Below, one piece after another: positions 8,588 to 20,323 of a stretch of 64,000 nucleotides of DNA. A model generated the notes under the pieces. That model worked only from the letters and a program-made list of their open reading frames with translations. It was not told the DNA's origin and made no database searches. The position numbers and the translations under genes are program-made. Position 1 is the first letter of the stretch; every line of letters starts with the position of its first letter. This stretch comes from Owenia fusiformis (lineage: Eukaryota > Annelida > Polychaeta > Sabellida > Oweniidae), in assembly GCA_903813345.2 (NCBI GenBank), contig CAIIXF020000008.1:2057341-2121340 (forward strand). Direction: 5' to 3'.

Positions 8588-11500
8588 CTTTCTTTGGCAT
8601 CTTGAATGGTGACCCCCTATCTTTATCTGAACATGAGCTTTCATCTGTAGAGTCATGTGGCGATGAGGACCCTGTGATGTCATGGACCAAACTTTCATAA
8701 CCGCTACTTGTCTCGCTCTTCTTGCTTGGAATCTTGTGGCCACTTATATTACTGCTTATGTCACTGCCATGGCCACTACTGGAATGACTTGCGGGTCGAG
8801 GACGTGTGATAAAAGAATAAGGTGAAAGGAACTTTTTCTCTTTTGAACTTGCGCTACTGTCATTTCCGCTATCAGATTCATTGCCTTTTTTTGTATTTTT
8901 ACCACCCATGAGTTTTGACACTCTTTCGTTTCCAACTTTACTTTTGTCTTTCTTGTCTTTATTTTTAGCGGGCGATGTTGGTGGTTTGCTTGAACCAAAT
9001 ATGGGAAGACGGCTTTTTGTGGGTGTTGTTTTCTGGGAAGATAAACTTTTAGCTGGTGATGATGTTTTGGATGATGGAGCACTTTTTGTAGATGGGGACG
9101 CAATTTTGGATGAAGATGGAATTTTGCTTGGAATAACTTTGGAAGGAGTTGTATTTTTAGACTGAGTTTGTTTTTGTGGCGTTGAATTTTTTGTTGAAGT
9201 TTTAACAGATGGTGATTTTGGCAGAGCAGAGTTCTTCGCAGCAATTGTATTTGCTGAGTAAGTGCCATTTGCGCTAGATCTGAAATGAAGCTGATTTGAG
9301 AGTGATTTCTTCAATGCTTGAAGTTTGCTGCTTTTTTCTTTTGAGATCTTAATTGGGCTACTATTTGTAGCTGCAGTCGGCACCACAGGATCTATCTCGA
9401 TGCTTTCAAGACTAGGTTTGGCGAGAGTTAGGGGACGTGCTAGCCTACTGGGAGTAGTAGGTGCCGATTTTGAGCGCAAATTAGGACTCATGGCTACAGC
9501 AGGTGTAGAGGGTCGTGATGATGTCCTAATGGGCACAGGGGGTGGCTGCTTCTTGCGTCTTTCTGATGCTGGAGTTGCCATTGGACTAACAATGCGGGTA
9601 TCTTCCATTGATTGGCCTATGACATCACGTCTGATGTTGCACACGGGTGGCGATATGGGAAGTGTGGGAGATAAAGGAACACATGGGGACATAGGTGAGG
9701 GTAGATCTGCTTTCAATGACGTCGTATCCTCTGTTTGTGACATGGCCTCAGCATCCTTGCTACTCACCATTGAACATGTCTCACTTTCAATAGTTTCTAA
9801 TGGAGTCCCATATGTAAACATAGGTTTGCTATTGGCAATCTCATTTAAACTTGTATTCGAGGCACCATCAGGACGCACTCTTAGACATGTAGGGAGACCT
9901 ATTTTTCTATTAGAGTCCTCTGTATTATAACTACCCCCCTCACACTGATGTTTCCCACTCACAGTCTCGTTACACTCGGGGCAAATGTCTACAGTGGGCG
10001 AAACATCTTTTCCACCTTGATCTAAGCATTCATGAATTTCACAATTTGGTTTTGGATTATCGACAGGTTTAAGCTCAGTTAAAATGTCAGACGCACTTGC
10101 TGGAGTTTCCTCAATAGGTGTCAGTGCAGGAGCTTTATCATACGTTGTTGACATGCTTGTCATTGGTAATGAAGCTGAACTAAAAGTGTCATTTTCCCAT
10201 TCACCATTCCGTCTCCCCTGTTCAAGATTATCATCAAGTTCAATCTCGTATATGCTCTCCCTGTTATTGCATAACATTTCCTGAAAGTTCTTTTTCTCCG
10301 TCGTAGTTGTCACAGTGATTTTATCATTCATATAATCAATGTCAATTTTCTGCGTTTCTATACTGGTTTGGCAAGCCATAAGATTGTCATTGGATTGTGC
10401 AATCACCGAATTAGCACAACTCGTTTTAGTTTTGATTTTAGTTTCTAAATTGTTTGTGATTTCAACAGTTTCAATATTGGAGTCTGATCCTTTATGTTCG
10501 AGTGCACGTGCACTTTGGCACAATGATTTAATCCAAGCTGCACAACGTAATGATGGACTGGATGGAGGGGGGAGATTGTCTTTATATAAGCCACTAGCGG
10601 GGGAACTATGATTCGATGTATTTGATGCAGTGTTTGATGCAGGATTTGAAGCAGGATTTGACGCATCATTTGACGCTGCTCCCTGGGATCGTGGTTGATC
10701 AGTTACAGCTTGTTGATGCTGCTGATCAGCCATTTCCATAATGTCTGTATATTTCAACCCAGAACCACCAACTGCGGGATCAATTTTCGATGATGTCACA
10801 GATCTATGCGGACTACTATGACGAGGTGGTGTTGTGTTACATGTATCTGTTGTTGTTTTATTGGAAGGATTACCCGTACTATGTTTCTCAACCCAGTCTA
10901 TCACAAAAGGTTTTACCAGAGAGGGAGGCTGATCTGAAAGTAAAGCCTCCTCCTCTTTTGAAGAGTTCTCTGTATGTTCTTTAAGGCTCGCCGTATCTAA
11001 GGTTTTTTCAGTTGGTTTATGAACGCGTGCTGGTGACGATTGTAATGTTTTAGCATCACCAATGTTTCTAATTTGTGCAGTTTTTATATATGTACAAGGT
11101 TTGGGATTTTCCATTACATTTCCTTTTGGTTTATTGATTGTCATTTCATTTGGGCCATCGATCCATGCTTCTGATGGATTCATAGGCTTTTCTAACACTT
11201 TCCTATGAAGCTTTGGAGATTGTTCTGTACGCCTTGATTGCTTTAATGACTGGTATGCTTTATCCTTTTGCGATTTAGTCTCTGATTGTTGAGTAATTTG
11301 AGGTTTTGGCGATTGGCTACATGGCTTGGAAATCTCTGCGATGTGTGACTTTGGCATATGAGGGGGTTTTGATTGGTCAAGATGTCGATGTGTAGCTTCT
11401 TGTACTGTATATAACTCCCTTTTTACATGACGTGGTGGTATTGGGGACATTGGGGCATCTGCCTGTACAAAGTTCTGAGGTCCGTCTATCCACTGTTCTG

Positions 11501-12386
11501 ATCCCTTATTTGGTTTTGGGTAAACCGCACCTGCAGGATTTTGGCGTTGCATTGGGGGTCCATCTACCCAGAATTCAGAGTTAGGGGGAGGTGCCTGGTT
11601 TTCTGCGCTGTGGACATCAGCTTGAACTGTGGTGTACATGTTTTTTGCCCCAGGGTGATACTGTGTCACAGTGTTGATAGGAGCAGGGTGACCAGGCTGG
11701 GGATGAGGAATCTGGCTCCCGGGGTAAGCATTAGCCCCACTGTATGGTACATGAACCCCTGGGTATCCTGTGGGGGGACCCTGCATTCCAGGGTATATAT
11801 TCTGACTCGTGGGTGGACCTTGGCCTCCTGGGTAAACATTTTGACCTGGAGGTTGACCAGGTACAGGGGACCCTGGGTATTGTCGGTGAGTTTGCTGTAC
11901 ACCGGGATTTGCTGCATATTGAGGTATCCTAGCTACTGATCCTGGGGGTAGGGTATTATTCCTTTCTTGGCCTGGGGGTGGTGGTTGATAATTCGCCATA
12001 TTTGGCAGTTGTGGGGGGTGATTCTGAGTCCTTAGTAACATTTCTACTGTGGGGGAAGGTCCTCGTCGCATAGGGTTTGTCCTAGGCATACGTTTCCCCG
12101 AGCCACCACTACGATTTGAATACGAACTCTCATCCCCTGATGATCTTGACCCACTTGTGCGACGGAAAAATTTTGGTGGACTTTCTCCATCAGTCAATTC
12201 AATATCACTCATAGGTAAACCATTCCTGCCAACATATATCACTGTATCACAAGATTGTTCGCTGCTGTCTGTAAATTCTGGATCAGAACGTGGTCCCTCA
12301 CGTAATGTACCAAGTCGGGGTACTCTGCGTCGATACATCCTGTCAGAGCATGAGCTACCACTATCATCTGAACTTGCGCTGGAGAA
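8588..12386 (-). CDS. KIF26: KIF26 giant tail exon (intrinsically disordered)
   Basis: A 3,799-nt exon without interruption (1,266 codons plus one base), acceptor TCTTTCCAG and donor AAAG|GTTGGT. It starts [20 protein letters not shown], matching the Ser-rich block that follows the motor in vertebrate KIF26. Contents in order: RS-rich part; Pro/Gly/Tyr stretch with repeated YPG (about 11630-11945); three S-E-x-W-(V/I)-D-G-P motifs at 11556-11570, 11478-11492 and 11151-11165 (coordinates of the WxDGP cores); an Asn/Ser/Pro spacer (ASNPASN repeats); a C-P-E-C...H-Q-C cluster at 9942-9983; SP-rich segments; and a basic Ser/Thr/Pro/Lys region with an SKIP (SxIP) motif at 9117-9128. Such tails are poorly conserved; length and composition fit the family. 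Confidence 0.92.
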
Positions 12387-12925
12387 CTGGAAAGAGAAAG
12401 TGACGAAATGTGAGATGATTTATAGGATGGGCTAGCTATTCGTGATTGTAATTATGCACGGATATGCCTACAGGTATACTGACTAATTACATGTTGCATC
12501 ACAATGGGTTTACAACTCTACATGTGTCATGCATGTTCAAGTCTAATTGTCATTTGGCACACAAGGTTTCCCATCATAAAATGGCTATAATTAGTGAATG
12601 TATATTCAGAATTATTTTTATGCAGGCCAACTGAGTGGAATAATTAGATGCTTGAAACCTAAACTGCAAAAACTATTGATTTATATAATTACAATTTATT
12701 ATATTGAGTTTGGCTATGAGTCTTTGGTAAAAATATTTTTGAAAAGATATCCCATAATGCAATCTGTGTGAGGCAGACGATAGTTACTTCTATAATTCAA
12801 TGTGGAATCATAGGAACAATTTAAGATTCAAGATATATCCCATAATGCTTAATTTGATGTTCCTCAGTGCTCCAGTGGGACATTAACCCTTTGAATATTG
12901 AAATACAAACTGAATGTTTTCAAAC
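12387..12925 (-). other. KIF26 intron
   Basis: 539-bp intron between the motor end exon and the tail exon. No repeats or other features are seen. Confidence 0.8.
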
Positions 12926-13091
12926 CTTAGATGTTCTGCGTCTTCTCATCCTGTGAATCCTAGCAGCCAGTTGGATCACCTGCAAGCTCTCGTTGTAGCG
13001 GGTGACATTTGGCGACACATGTGCGATCATGCATGTCCTACATGATAGGTTACCCAGTGATTCGCGCATCAACTGTGTAAGCTTACTATCT
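12926..13091 (-). CDS. KIF26: KIF26 motor exon (RDSKLTQLMRESLGN)
   Basis: 166 nt. The first base completes the Arg codon of PNR-DSKLT. It encodes DSKLTQLMRESLGNLSCRTC, MIAHVSPNVTRYNESLQVIQ and LAARIHRMRRRRTSK. This is the last part of the kinesin head (RDSKLT..LLxxSLGGN in ordinary kinesins), followed by the basic KIF26 neck. Confidence 0.93.
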
Positions 13092-13473
13092 CTGAAAGGC
13101 AAGATGGTTTCTTTATAGTGTATTTCTCTTTGAATTATAAGATCCAATCACACATACGCTTGATTTGAACAATGTACATATGTCCCTGGTTGAAAAACAT
13201 ACTGTATTACAGACACTAGTTTATTTATTATTGTATTTGTACTCATTTATTAAAGACACCACATCTTGTATTATTGTATTGGAGAGAAACAGACATTGAA
13301 CTGAGACACATTGTACTGTAGACACAGATATATTGTACTGCAGACACACAGACATATTGTACTTCAGAGACACATACACATTGTAGCAGAGATACATTGT
13401 ACTACAGAGACATATTGTACATCAGAGACAGACACATTGTAGTGCAGAGACACAGACACATTGTATAACTTAC
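13092..13473 (-). other. KIF26 intron with minisatellite
   Basis: 382-bp intron. From about 13290 to 13465 it consists of irregular copies of ACATTGTACTGCAGAGACACAG-like words. Confidence 0.75.
13290..13465. repeat. minisatellite, GACACATTGTACTGCAGA type
   Basis: Roughly eight diverged copies of a unit close to ACACATTGTACTGCAGAGAC, within a KIF26 intron. No coding frame is maintained. Confidence 0.7.
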
Positions 13474-13615
13474 CTATTGGGGACATGTCTCTGTCCATTG
13501 AGTAATGCTGTTATGACATTTCCAAGTGCAGATAGACTGAGAGCCTGACTGCCATCCTTGGCCTTGCTACAGCTACCAAGATCTATCAAATGTAGACGAC
13601 TCCTGCCACCAGCAA
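13474..13615 (-). CDS. KIF26: KIF26 motor exon with degenerate switch II (LIDLGSC)
   Basis: 142 nt. It encodes [39 protein letters not shown] and GQRHVPN. Ordinary kinesins have DLAGSE here; this protein has DLGSCS, lacking the Gly-x-Glu that couples ATP hydrolysis. The same degeneration is known in KIF26A/B. Confidence 0.93.
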
Positions 13616-13875
13616 CTACAACATAAACATTATAAGCATTATAAGTCTGTATGTACCATGACGAAGTATTCCATGAAAAAATATGTTTACTGGCGGGGGC
13701 TCTACTTTTCCTCTGAATCTTTGTGGTGCAAAAATGGTTTCCTTATTTGAAAAGACCATGTTGTTTATAAATACTTTTAAGTTTTCCCAATTTACAAATG
13801 ATGCACAACTTTGAGTGATGGACATGAATAAATAAATCATTAATTACTGTAAACAGAAACATATCTTGGTCATAC

Positions 13876-14127
13876 CTCCCCCTCCCAGGCCTCTATTGAC
13901 CTTCTCCACTCTATACTGGTAAACATGAAGAGTAAACAACAAATGAGAGTTCCTGGCCTCCTCCTCAGTCGCAGGTGCTGACCTGGCTGCAATAGCTGCA
14001 TCAAGGTAGTATGCTGCCTTTTCCGCAGTAGGGGCTCGTAATTCACTCTGGTTTTCTAGCTGAGCCCCACAGATTGGGTCGTCACGTAGGTACACACCAG
14101 GGGCAGTGTTGCCACCATTATCAGCAC
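13876..14127 (-). CDS. KIF26: KIF26 motor exon (switch I region)
   Basis: 252 nt, acceptor CCTTTTAG, donor GTATGA. It encodes [60 protein letters not shown] and [19 protein letters not shown]. The RNSH stretch sits where canonical kinesins have SSRSH. Confidence 0.93.
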
Positions 14128-14677
14128 CTAAAAGGCACAGCATGAAATAATAAAAATGAATATGCATCTACACTGTCTCATATCTCTAGTTACATGTACA
14201 AGCTGATCTAAAAGCAGGCAGGCGGCCCATAATTTCCTATACCAGATGGAATATGACAATGCAACATAACATACAGGGCAACCATAAAGTATATTTACAA
14301 ATACAATACAAAGTCTGTGTAAAGTGTAGAGACTTTATGGACATCCTGTATCGAACATTATCTCCTCATTTTTTACTCACAATCATTCATTAATGTATAA
14401 AATTATACAAGAAATAAACTGAAATTCAACTGAAGACTAGGGATGATTAAAGACGGAATAACTAAATTCAAATATGAATATAAACTATTCCTTCATCCAA
14501 CACAATCATGTCTTGATAAGTGCTGCCATCTATTAGTAACAGAATGCTATTTAATTCAAATGTCACATCTGCAAACAAAATGTAACAAATTAATTTGAGG
14601 TATATGTAGCATATTATATTACAATTTTGAATCATTAACTAAAGCATCTACACTTCAATTATAAAACATGGCTATAC
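14128..14677 (-). other. KIF26 intron
   Basis: 550-bp intron, AT-rich, no recognisable element. Confidence 0.75.
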
Positions 14678-14875
14678 CTGCAGCTACTTCAGAGAGTAAA
14701 TCTTTCAATTTTTCTTGTTTCCCCGTCACTTCAACTGCGGAGACTCGCACCGAAAACCTAGCACCTGTTCGGTCCTTCTGTTCATTTATCAGTCGAAATA
14801 GCCACGCCACTGCACATGGTATGATGCCCATGTTCTGGGGGTTATCATCCACTCCTATCATTGTGAAGGTCTTGC
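14678..14875 (-). CDS. KIF26: KIF26 motor exon (P-loop second half)
   Basis: 198 nt, acceptor TAACTCCAG, donor GCAG|GTATAG. It encodes [40 protein letters not shown] and [20 protein letters not shown]. The intron falls between the Gly and Lys of the P-loop: the previous exon supplies the Gly's first base. Confidence 0.94.
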
Positions 14876-17800
14876 CTGGAGTTACAAAGGAAAAGTATGA
14901 ATGAAAGAACAAGTACAATTCAATTACAAGTACAAGTACAGGGGACTTTGTCAGAGCCAATAGCATTGAGGTAGAGATGCGGGCGCTAATCTGGACCAGT
15001 GGAAATTATCATTCCTCAGGGTTAGTCACACTTAACTGTTTCTTAAATATCAGATACCTCTTCCTTCATATCTTTCCCACAATGAGTTCAATAGAAATTG
15101 CCCCTCAAAGGAATGGTCCGGTAATTCATAACATCGAATTTCAATGATTCAAAATATTTTAAATATTTAAGTAGATCTACCTTAGCAATGAGATGGTTGC
15201 ATGTCTTTAATTCTTATTTGATCTACTATTGTAGTTAGCATTGTTTATATTTGTTAATGATGTAAACCTCTTCATAATACACAGATGTAGTTGACATATG
15301 AACATTTTAGAAATTACCCCCATTCTAGTATGAAACGCGTCAATCTAAAACACACGGAGTATGACACAAAAGTGCAAATTGAATTTCAAGACAGCCATAG
15401 AAATCAAAACAAATCTAATAATTCTCAAGTAGGTTATTTAAATTCTTACTCAAGAACAAAATACTTTAAAAATACAAAACACTCTGAAATTTCTTGTAAC
15501 AATATTTAGATTTCTATTTCCTACATGTTTATTCAATTTAGTGATAGAATTGATAGAATTTGCCTAACTTGAGCATAATGAATTTGAAATCCAATTTCCG
15601 TGGCCGGCCTCGTTGAAATGTTACAAATAGAGACTTTACCGCAGTCTATCGATAAATTAATCTGATTACCCAGGATGATTTGATTGTCCAGTCTAATCTA
15701 ATTGCAATCATATTCCGTACAAATTTTCCATGGAATTCCGATACAGATAATTACGTATATTTGACCATGAGATCAGAAATGAATTAAGCTGACGTAGTAA
15801 AGTACACTGTATGATTATTTATATAATTATATAGCGCCATAGCATCAATTATGTAAAACGTTGGTTTCTTAAGAAATGAGCTTCAGTATGAGTATGAGTA
15901 TCAGACAACAGGGTGTCCACATATCATAATTTCATCTATTCATTCTCTCTCCTCCCCTGCACAACAGATCAACAGCCCATGTCTACCAGGTTCTATGTGT
16001 GAATTAAGCTCAGTAAGGTAAAGTGAGATTCCAGGGTTAAAAGTGATTTAATTCAAGTTTATGACATGACATCAAGGATGTGTTACTGACGTGCATAACA
16101 ATCTCATTGTAATAAACCCTCTACATAAATGACATGTCTTAATTATGCACTCTAAAGATCATTTTTCCCATGGGCAAGTTAATAGTGCCAAAACTTATGA
16201 CTCAAAGGCCAAATAGAAAGTTTAATATTCCCAAAACATCCCAAATATCTAATAATATTTCTAATAAACTTTGGAATGATGTTAACATTGACAAAGGAGC
16301 TAAACTGTGTTGAATAGAGGCAAACATTACTAGTGACATAGCCAGGATTTACAAAAGTGATGTTTTGAAAGTTTTATGACACTCATTGAGAGGACATATT
16401 CTGTCAATAGACAATAACTGGGTTAAATATCAGTTATTAGAAATCTCCGCCCCATGATCATTGCTCTCATTCACGGAGAGATATATTGGTCCTTGAAAAA
16501 AGGATGACTATGGCATTGACAAACAAAAACTTGTTTTATTTCTATTGTTTAAGATTTTAAGTCTCAAATGAATCTTCATATAAAAGGCTGACTTTAGTTG
16601 GGCTATTTTTCTTGAATGAATCTTTCGAAAATATATGCACTGGAAAAAAGCATTTCTCAAAAGGTTGCAAAGAGGATGTGTATAGGGATGGGTGTGAGAG
16701 GAGGGGAGGACACATTGGAATCTGATTTTAAAGTGACATTTCCTAAGGGCAGGCAAATATAAACACTTATCACCTTGAGCTTTCTTGAGATGGGCTGATG
16801 TTATTATTGATATGTGAGCAGGGAAGGACATTGGGAAAAACGTCAATTACTTGAGTTAAATACTCGAACAAGTCCAAAGTGAAATTAACTCCACTTTACT
16901 GATTTGTTGCATTGAACATTCTCTGTTAATAATGGATGCAAAATGCCTGATTCAGTACGTGTAAAGAGATCAGGTAGGGACCTCATATTTCAGGCCTATG
17001 ATAACAAATTGCCACAGGTAAAAACAAGCCTAATTAGTTCATTTAGATTCTTAGTACATCCATAAAAAATAGACCACACTTCCAGAAGTATTTCTTCATT
17101 CATTCATAAAATGAGATATTCCCACCATAGGGGTATTTAAAAAAGGGATATGTTAAGAGTTTTTTTAATCATACCTGAATGAAATATATCTTGTATATTC
17201 CTGCATTTCAATAGTTTCAAATTTCTTTACATTTGTTTGTTAAGTTATTGAGATTTTCGCCTCCGGGAGAATTCACTTTAACCTGACATCGGGCGAGATG
17301 AGGTACACGTTCGATACACTGATGATGTTTTGGTCAATGTAAACCTTGTATACTATAATCAGTGGTACAAACTTAATTACCCATTGGAATCATTTTGTTC
17401 GTTTTTTCTGGAGTGTATTGTGGTCAACCGTTAAAATGTCACATTTAATAAAGGGGGAGTTTTTTATATGATTGTAATATATATAATTAAGATGTACAAA
17501 ATGAAATATTATTTGTCAGGAGGTAAACCAATACAAGTTAGGTGAAAGTTGAGAAAAATAAATTTAAGGATGTACCCTGCCCTGTAAAAGTGTATTTCAT
17601 AGCATGGGCGTAGCCAGGGGGGGTGCGATGGGTGCGATCGCACCCCCCCCCCATAACCTTTGAGAATATGACCATTGGATAGAGGTAGAAAAGAGCTTTA
17701 AAATGCTTTTTATTTGAAGCTTCTAGCTCAATTTTGAAGGAAGTTGCATCAATTTTTGTAAAATTCAAAAGAAATCTTAATTTTTTGTGTTGCTTATGGC

Positions 17801-19406
17801 AAGATCGCACCCCCCCTGACCGAAAACTGAAAAATTTTCGGCGATCGCACCCCCCCTGACTGAAAGCTGGCTACGCCCCTGCATAGTATGTAAATATGCC
17901 AATCCTAGGTTTGAAATCTATTAATTTCAATTTTTGTGTATACTATATTTGTATAAACTTTATATAATAGTTCAAGAAATCTCCATGACAAAATGTAACA
18001 ACCTATTTCGAATAACAAATGTGTAACACTTGTTACAGACACAAATGTTGAATGGTTGACACCAATGACCAACACTGGCTGGTTGGCATGGTGACATATA
18101 AACACCATACCACTTTTTGGTGATATAAACCTAAAATTCTCACGTAATTAAATCACCTAAGGTTGATACATGCAACAATTTGTTGTAAATGTATTAAGGC
18201 TATATCATACACTTAAACACATGTATGTTCATGTAATACACATTGTACCACCCAAAGATAAATCTAAACTTCCTAATTTACACTTCCATATTTTGCCAAT
18301 CGTTTTTGCCTATTGGTGACAATATGCTAGGGGAGTATGTAATTAATGTTTACATACCTTTACACAATTTCACCTTCAGGGGTCTATTGGTGAATATACA
18401 CCTATGGTTAACAACATTAGGTTATAAACAAATCACTCTCACACATGCTATGAACACCTATAATTATTATGAATTTTGGGACTGGGTTACAAAGAACTAT
18501 TCTCACATCGGGTGACATTATTGTGTTAGTAATAAAAAACGCATTTATAAAGGATGTGGTATTTTGGGGAGAAAACGAAATCCCTGAGAACTCTTTTAGT
18601 TTAATGGCAAATTGAGTATTTCAATAAAGATGCAACTATAAAGTGTAATAAAAAACATCATGTTAATGACATTGATTCAAGATTTTTTTAGCTTATAAAA
18701 CTGTCAATAAAGAACATTAGCAGCCTGACAATATTTCATTGGTCAGTCTTGTTTGTTGACATTCCTCTCAAAATATGAATGAAATCTCTTATATTTCCAA
18801 ATTCCTACACCAATTATACAATCAAAATCATGCCACCTTGTTCAAATGCCCAAAATCCTCTCTGTTCCTCTCAATTTCATGCTTAGATACATGACCACAT
18901 TGTATTTTCTCTCCCAGGTAGGCTATTATATTACATGGGGTAATTTGCTTCAGAATAATACAGTTATATGCTTGAATTTCTACCCTCTCTATAAATGCAA
19001 ACTGCTTGATGGTGCTGTTAGAAAAATAATGTAACTGACATTGAAGTGACACTATTTATTAAAGATTTAATCTGAGGCAATAATTTTAGTAAGTAAGTAG
19101 GTAAAAAAAACATACAAAGGAGAAATTGGATCTCTATACTATAATTATTTAACATATGAAAAAGCAAAAAATGTATGGAAACTCACAATTATTTATTCCC
19201 CCATAATTAATATCAACATTCTCTGTAAATGAACTATGTGCATGTTTTTTCCATTTCTACATAAATTTAATCATTTATGTGGTTTATAGGGGTTGATGTT
19301 GGTTTTCAAATGTTGCCCTTTGTGCTTCATCACTTTGATTATTCACGTAATTCATTATTAATTCAATCCTATTTTCACTTTTTGTAAGAATTTTACTCAT
19401 GCTTAC
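14876..19406 (-). other. KIF26 intron (4.5 kb)
   Basis: Intron splitting the P-loop. It holds the 5-bp-TSD element at 17603-17881. The rest is AT-rich single-copy-looking DNA with only short chance ORFs. Confidence 0.7.
17603..17881. mobile_element. non-autonomous TIR element, CATGGGCGTAGCCAG ends, 5-bp TSD
   Basis: 279-bp element with inverted ends CATGGGCGTAGCCAG and CTGGCTACGCCCCTG. Next to these are runs of G on the left and C on the right, and two internal direct copies of GATCGCACCCCCCCTGAC. The duplication CATAG flanks it at 17598-17602 and 17882-17886. There is no transposase. A second member lies at 58201-58397. Confidence 0.85.
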
Positions 19407-19500
19407 CAACTTTGGAGTGCCCATAAGAGAAGAGGCAACCATCAGTGCCATCTACCACAGCTTGTATAATCTCTATCAGACTGCTTCCACATATCTCAGA
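19407..19500 (-). CDS. KIF26: KIF26 motor exon (P-loop first half, GHSKVG)
   Basis: 94 nt in phase 0 after GTTTTTAG, donor GTTG|GTAAGC. It encodes SEICGSSLIEIIQAVVDGTD and GCLFSYGHSKV plus the first base of the P-loop Gly. It fills exactly the gap between the flanking motor exons, and both phases fit. Confidence 0.92.
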
Positions 19501-20116
19501 CTAAAAACAAATCAGATACAATCAGAAATAATCATTATTCAAAACAGTCTACTCTTCGTCCGAAATCCCATCGTTGTACACATTATATTTTTTTTCGCAC
19601 CTCTTGATTTTTCATAACATGCTCTGATGTGACAAGAACATTGGAGATAAAAATACAAACAATCATTGTCTATGACTTAATAGGAAATCACCAGAGATTT
19701 TTTGTGTGAAGTGACACCATATAAATCAGAGGTCACCATAGTAATAGCATCAACTCATTGCTAGTAATATCAATTTATCTAATGACAATTCTTTAATCTG
19801 CCATCTAACACATTTCCTTTAGATAAACCTGATAAATTGAACATGTGGGTAAAAAACCATAATCAATCATTGGATTAAGGTCTTTGACATATGTGCACAA
19901 CATCAAAGGACTAACTGTGACATATTCACCGCCATCCAGTCTAGGCCCGGCATATTCTATGGACTTCTGAGACAACTTTTCAGAGTTTTATTCAATTATT
20001 CTCCATGCCCATTACACAAATGTGAGCATAATCTAATTCTACAATCTTGTTAAATCATGATTACTCCATCGAGAAAGAATCGAAAAATGACAAAAATTTC
20101 CATATTTTTTACTAAC
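19501..20116 (-). other. KIF26 intron
   Basis: 616-bp intron; nothing recognisable inside. Confidence 0.7.
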
Positions 20117-20323
20117 CAGTGAGTCATCTTCGCAGAAGACTGAATCAAAGCCAAACATTTTTGGTGCTGTACTAACGCTGCGTTTGTTCGAGGTGGCATA
20201 GCCAACATTGGACGGATCAAAGACAGTCACTTGTTTCTTTCTTGGGTCTACACTTAAAACGGAAGCTTCATGATTGGTTCTTGCGCTGATGTATGACGGA
20301 GAGATTCTTAGCATAACTTTCAC
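20117..20323 (-). CDS. KIF26: KIF26 motor start exon (VKVMLRIS)
   Basis: 207 nt, phase 0 at both ends, acceptor GTTTTCAG, donor CTG|GTTAGT. It encodes VKVMLRISPSYISARTNHEA, SVLSVDPRKKQVTVFDPSNV and PKMFGFDSVFCEDDSL. VKVMLRI and VDPRKKQ are diagnostic of the first beta strands of KIF26 motors. Confidence 0.94.

Noticed and set aside
8756-9930. Several ORFs of 94 to 201 codons on both strands
   Set aside because: Shadows of the 3.8-kb KIF26 tail exon, which is the frame supported by phase and family resemblance.
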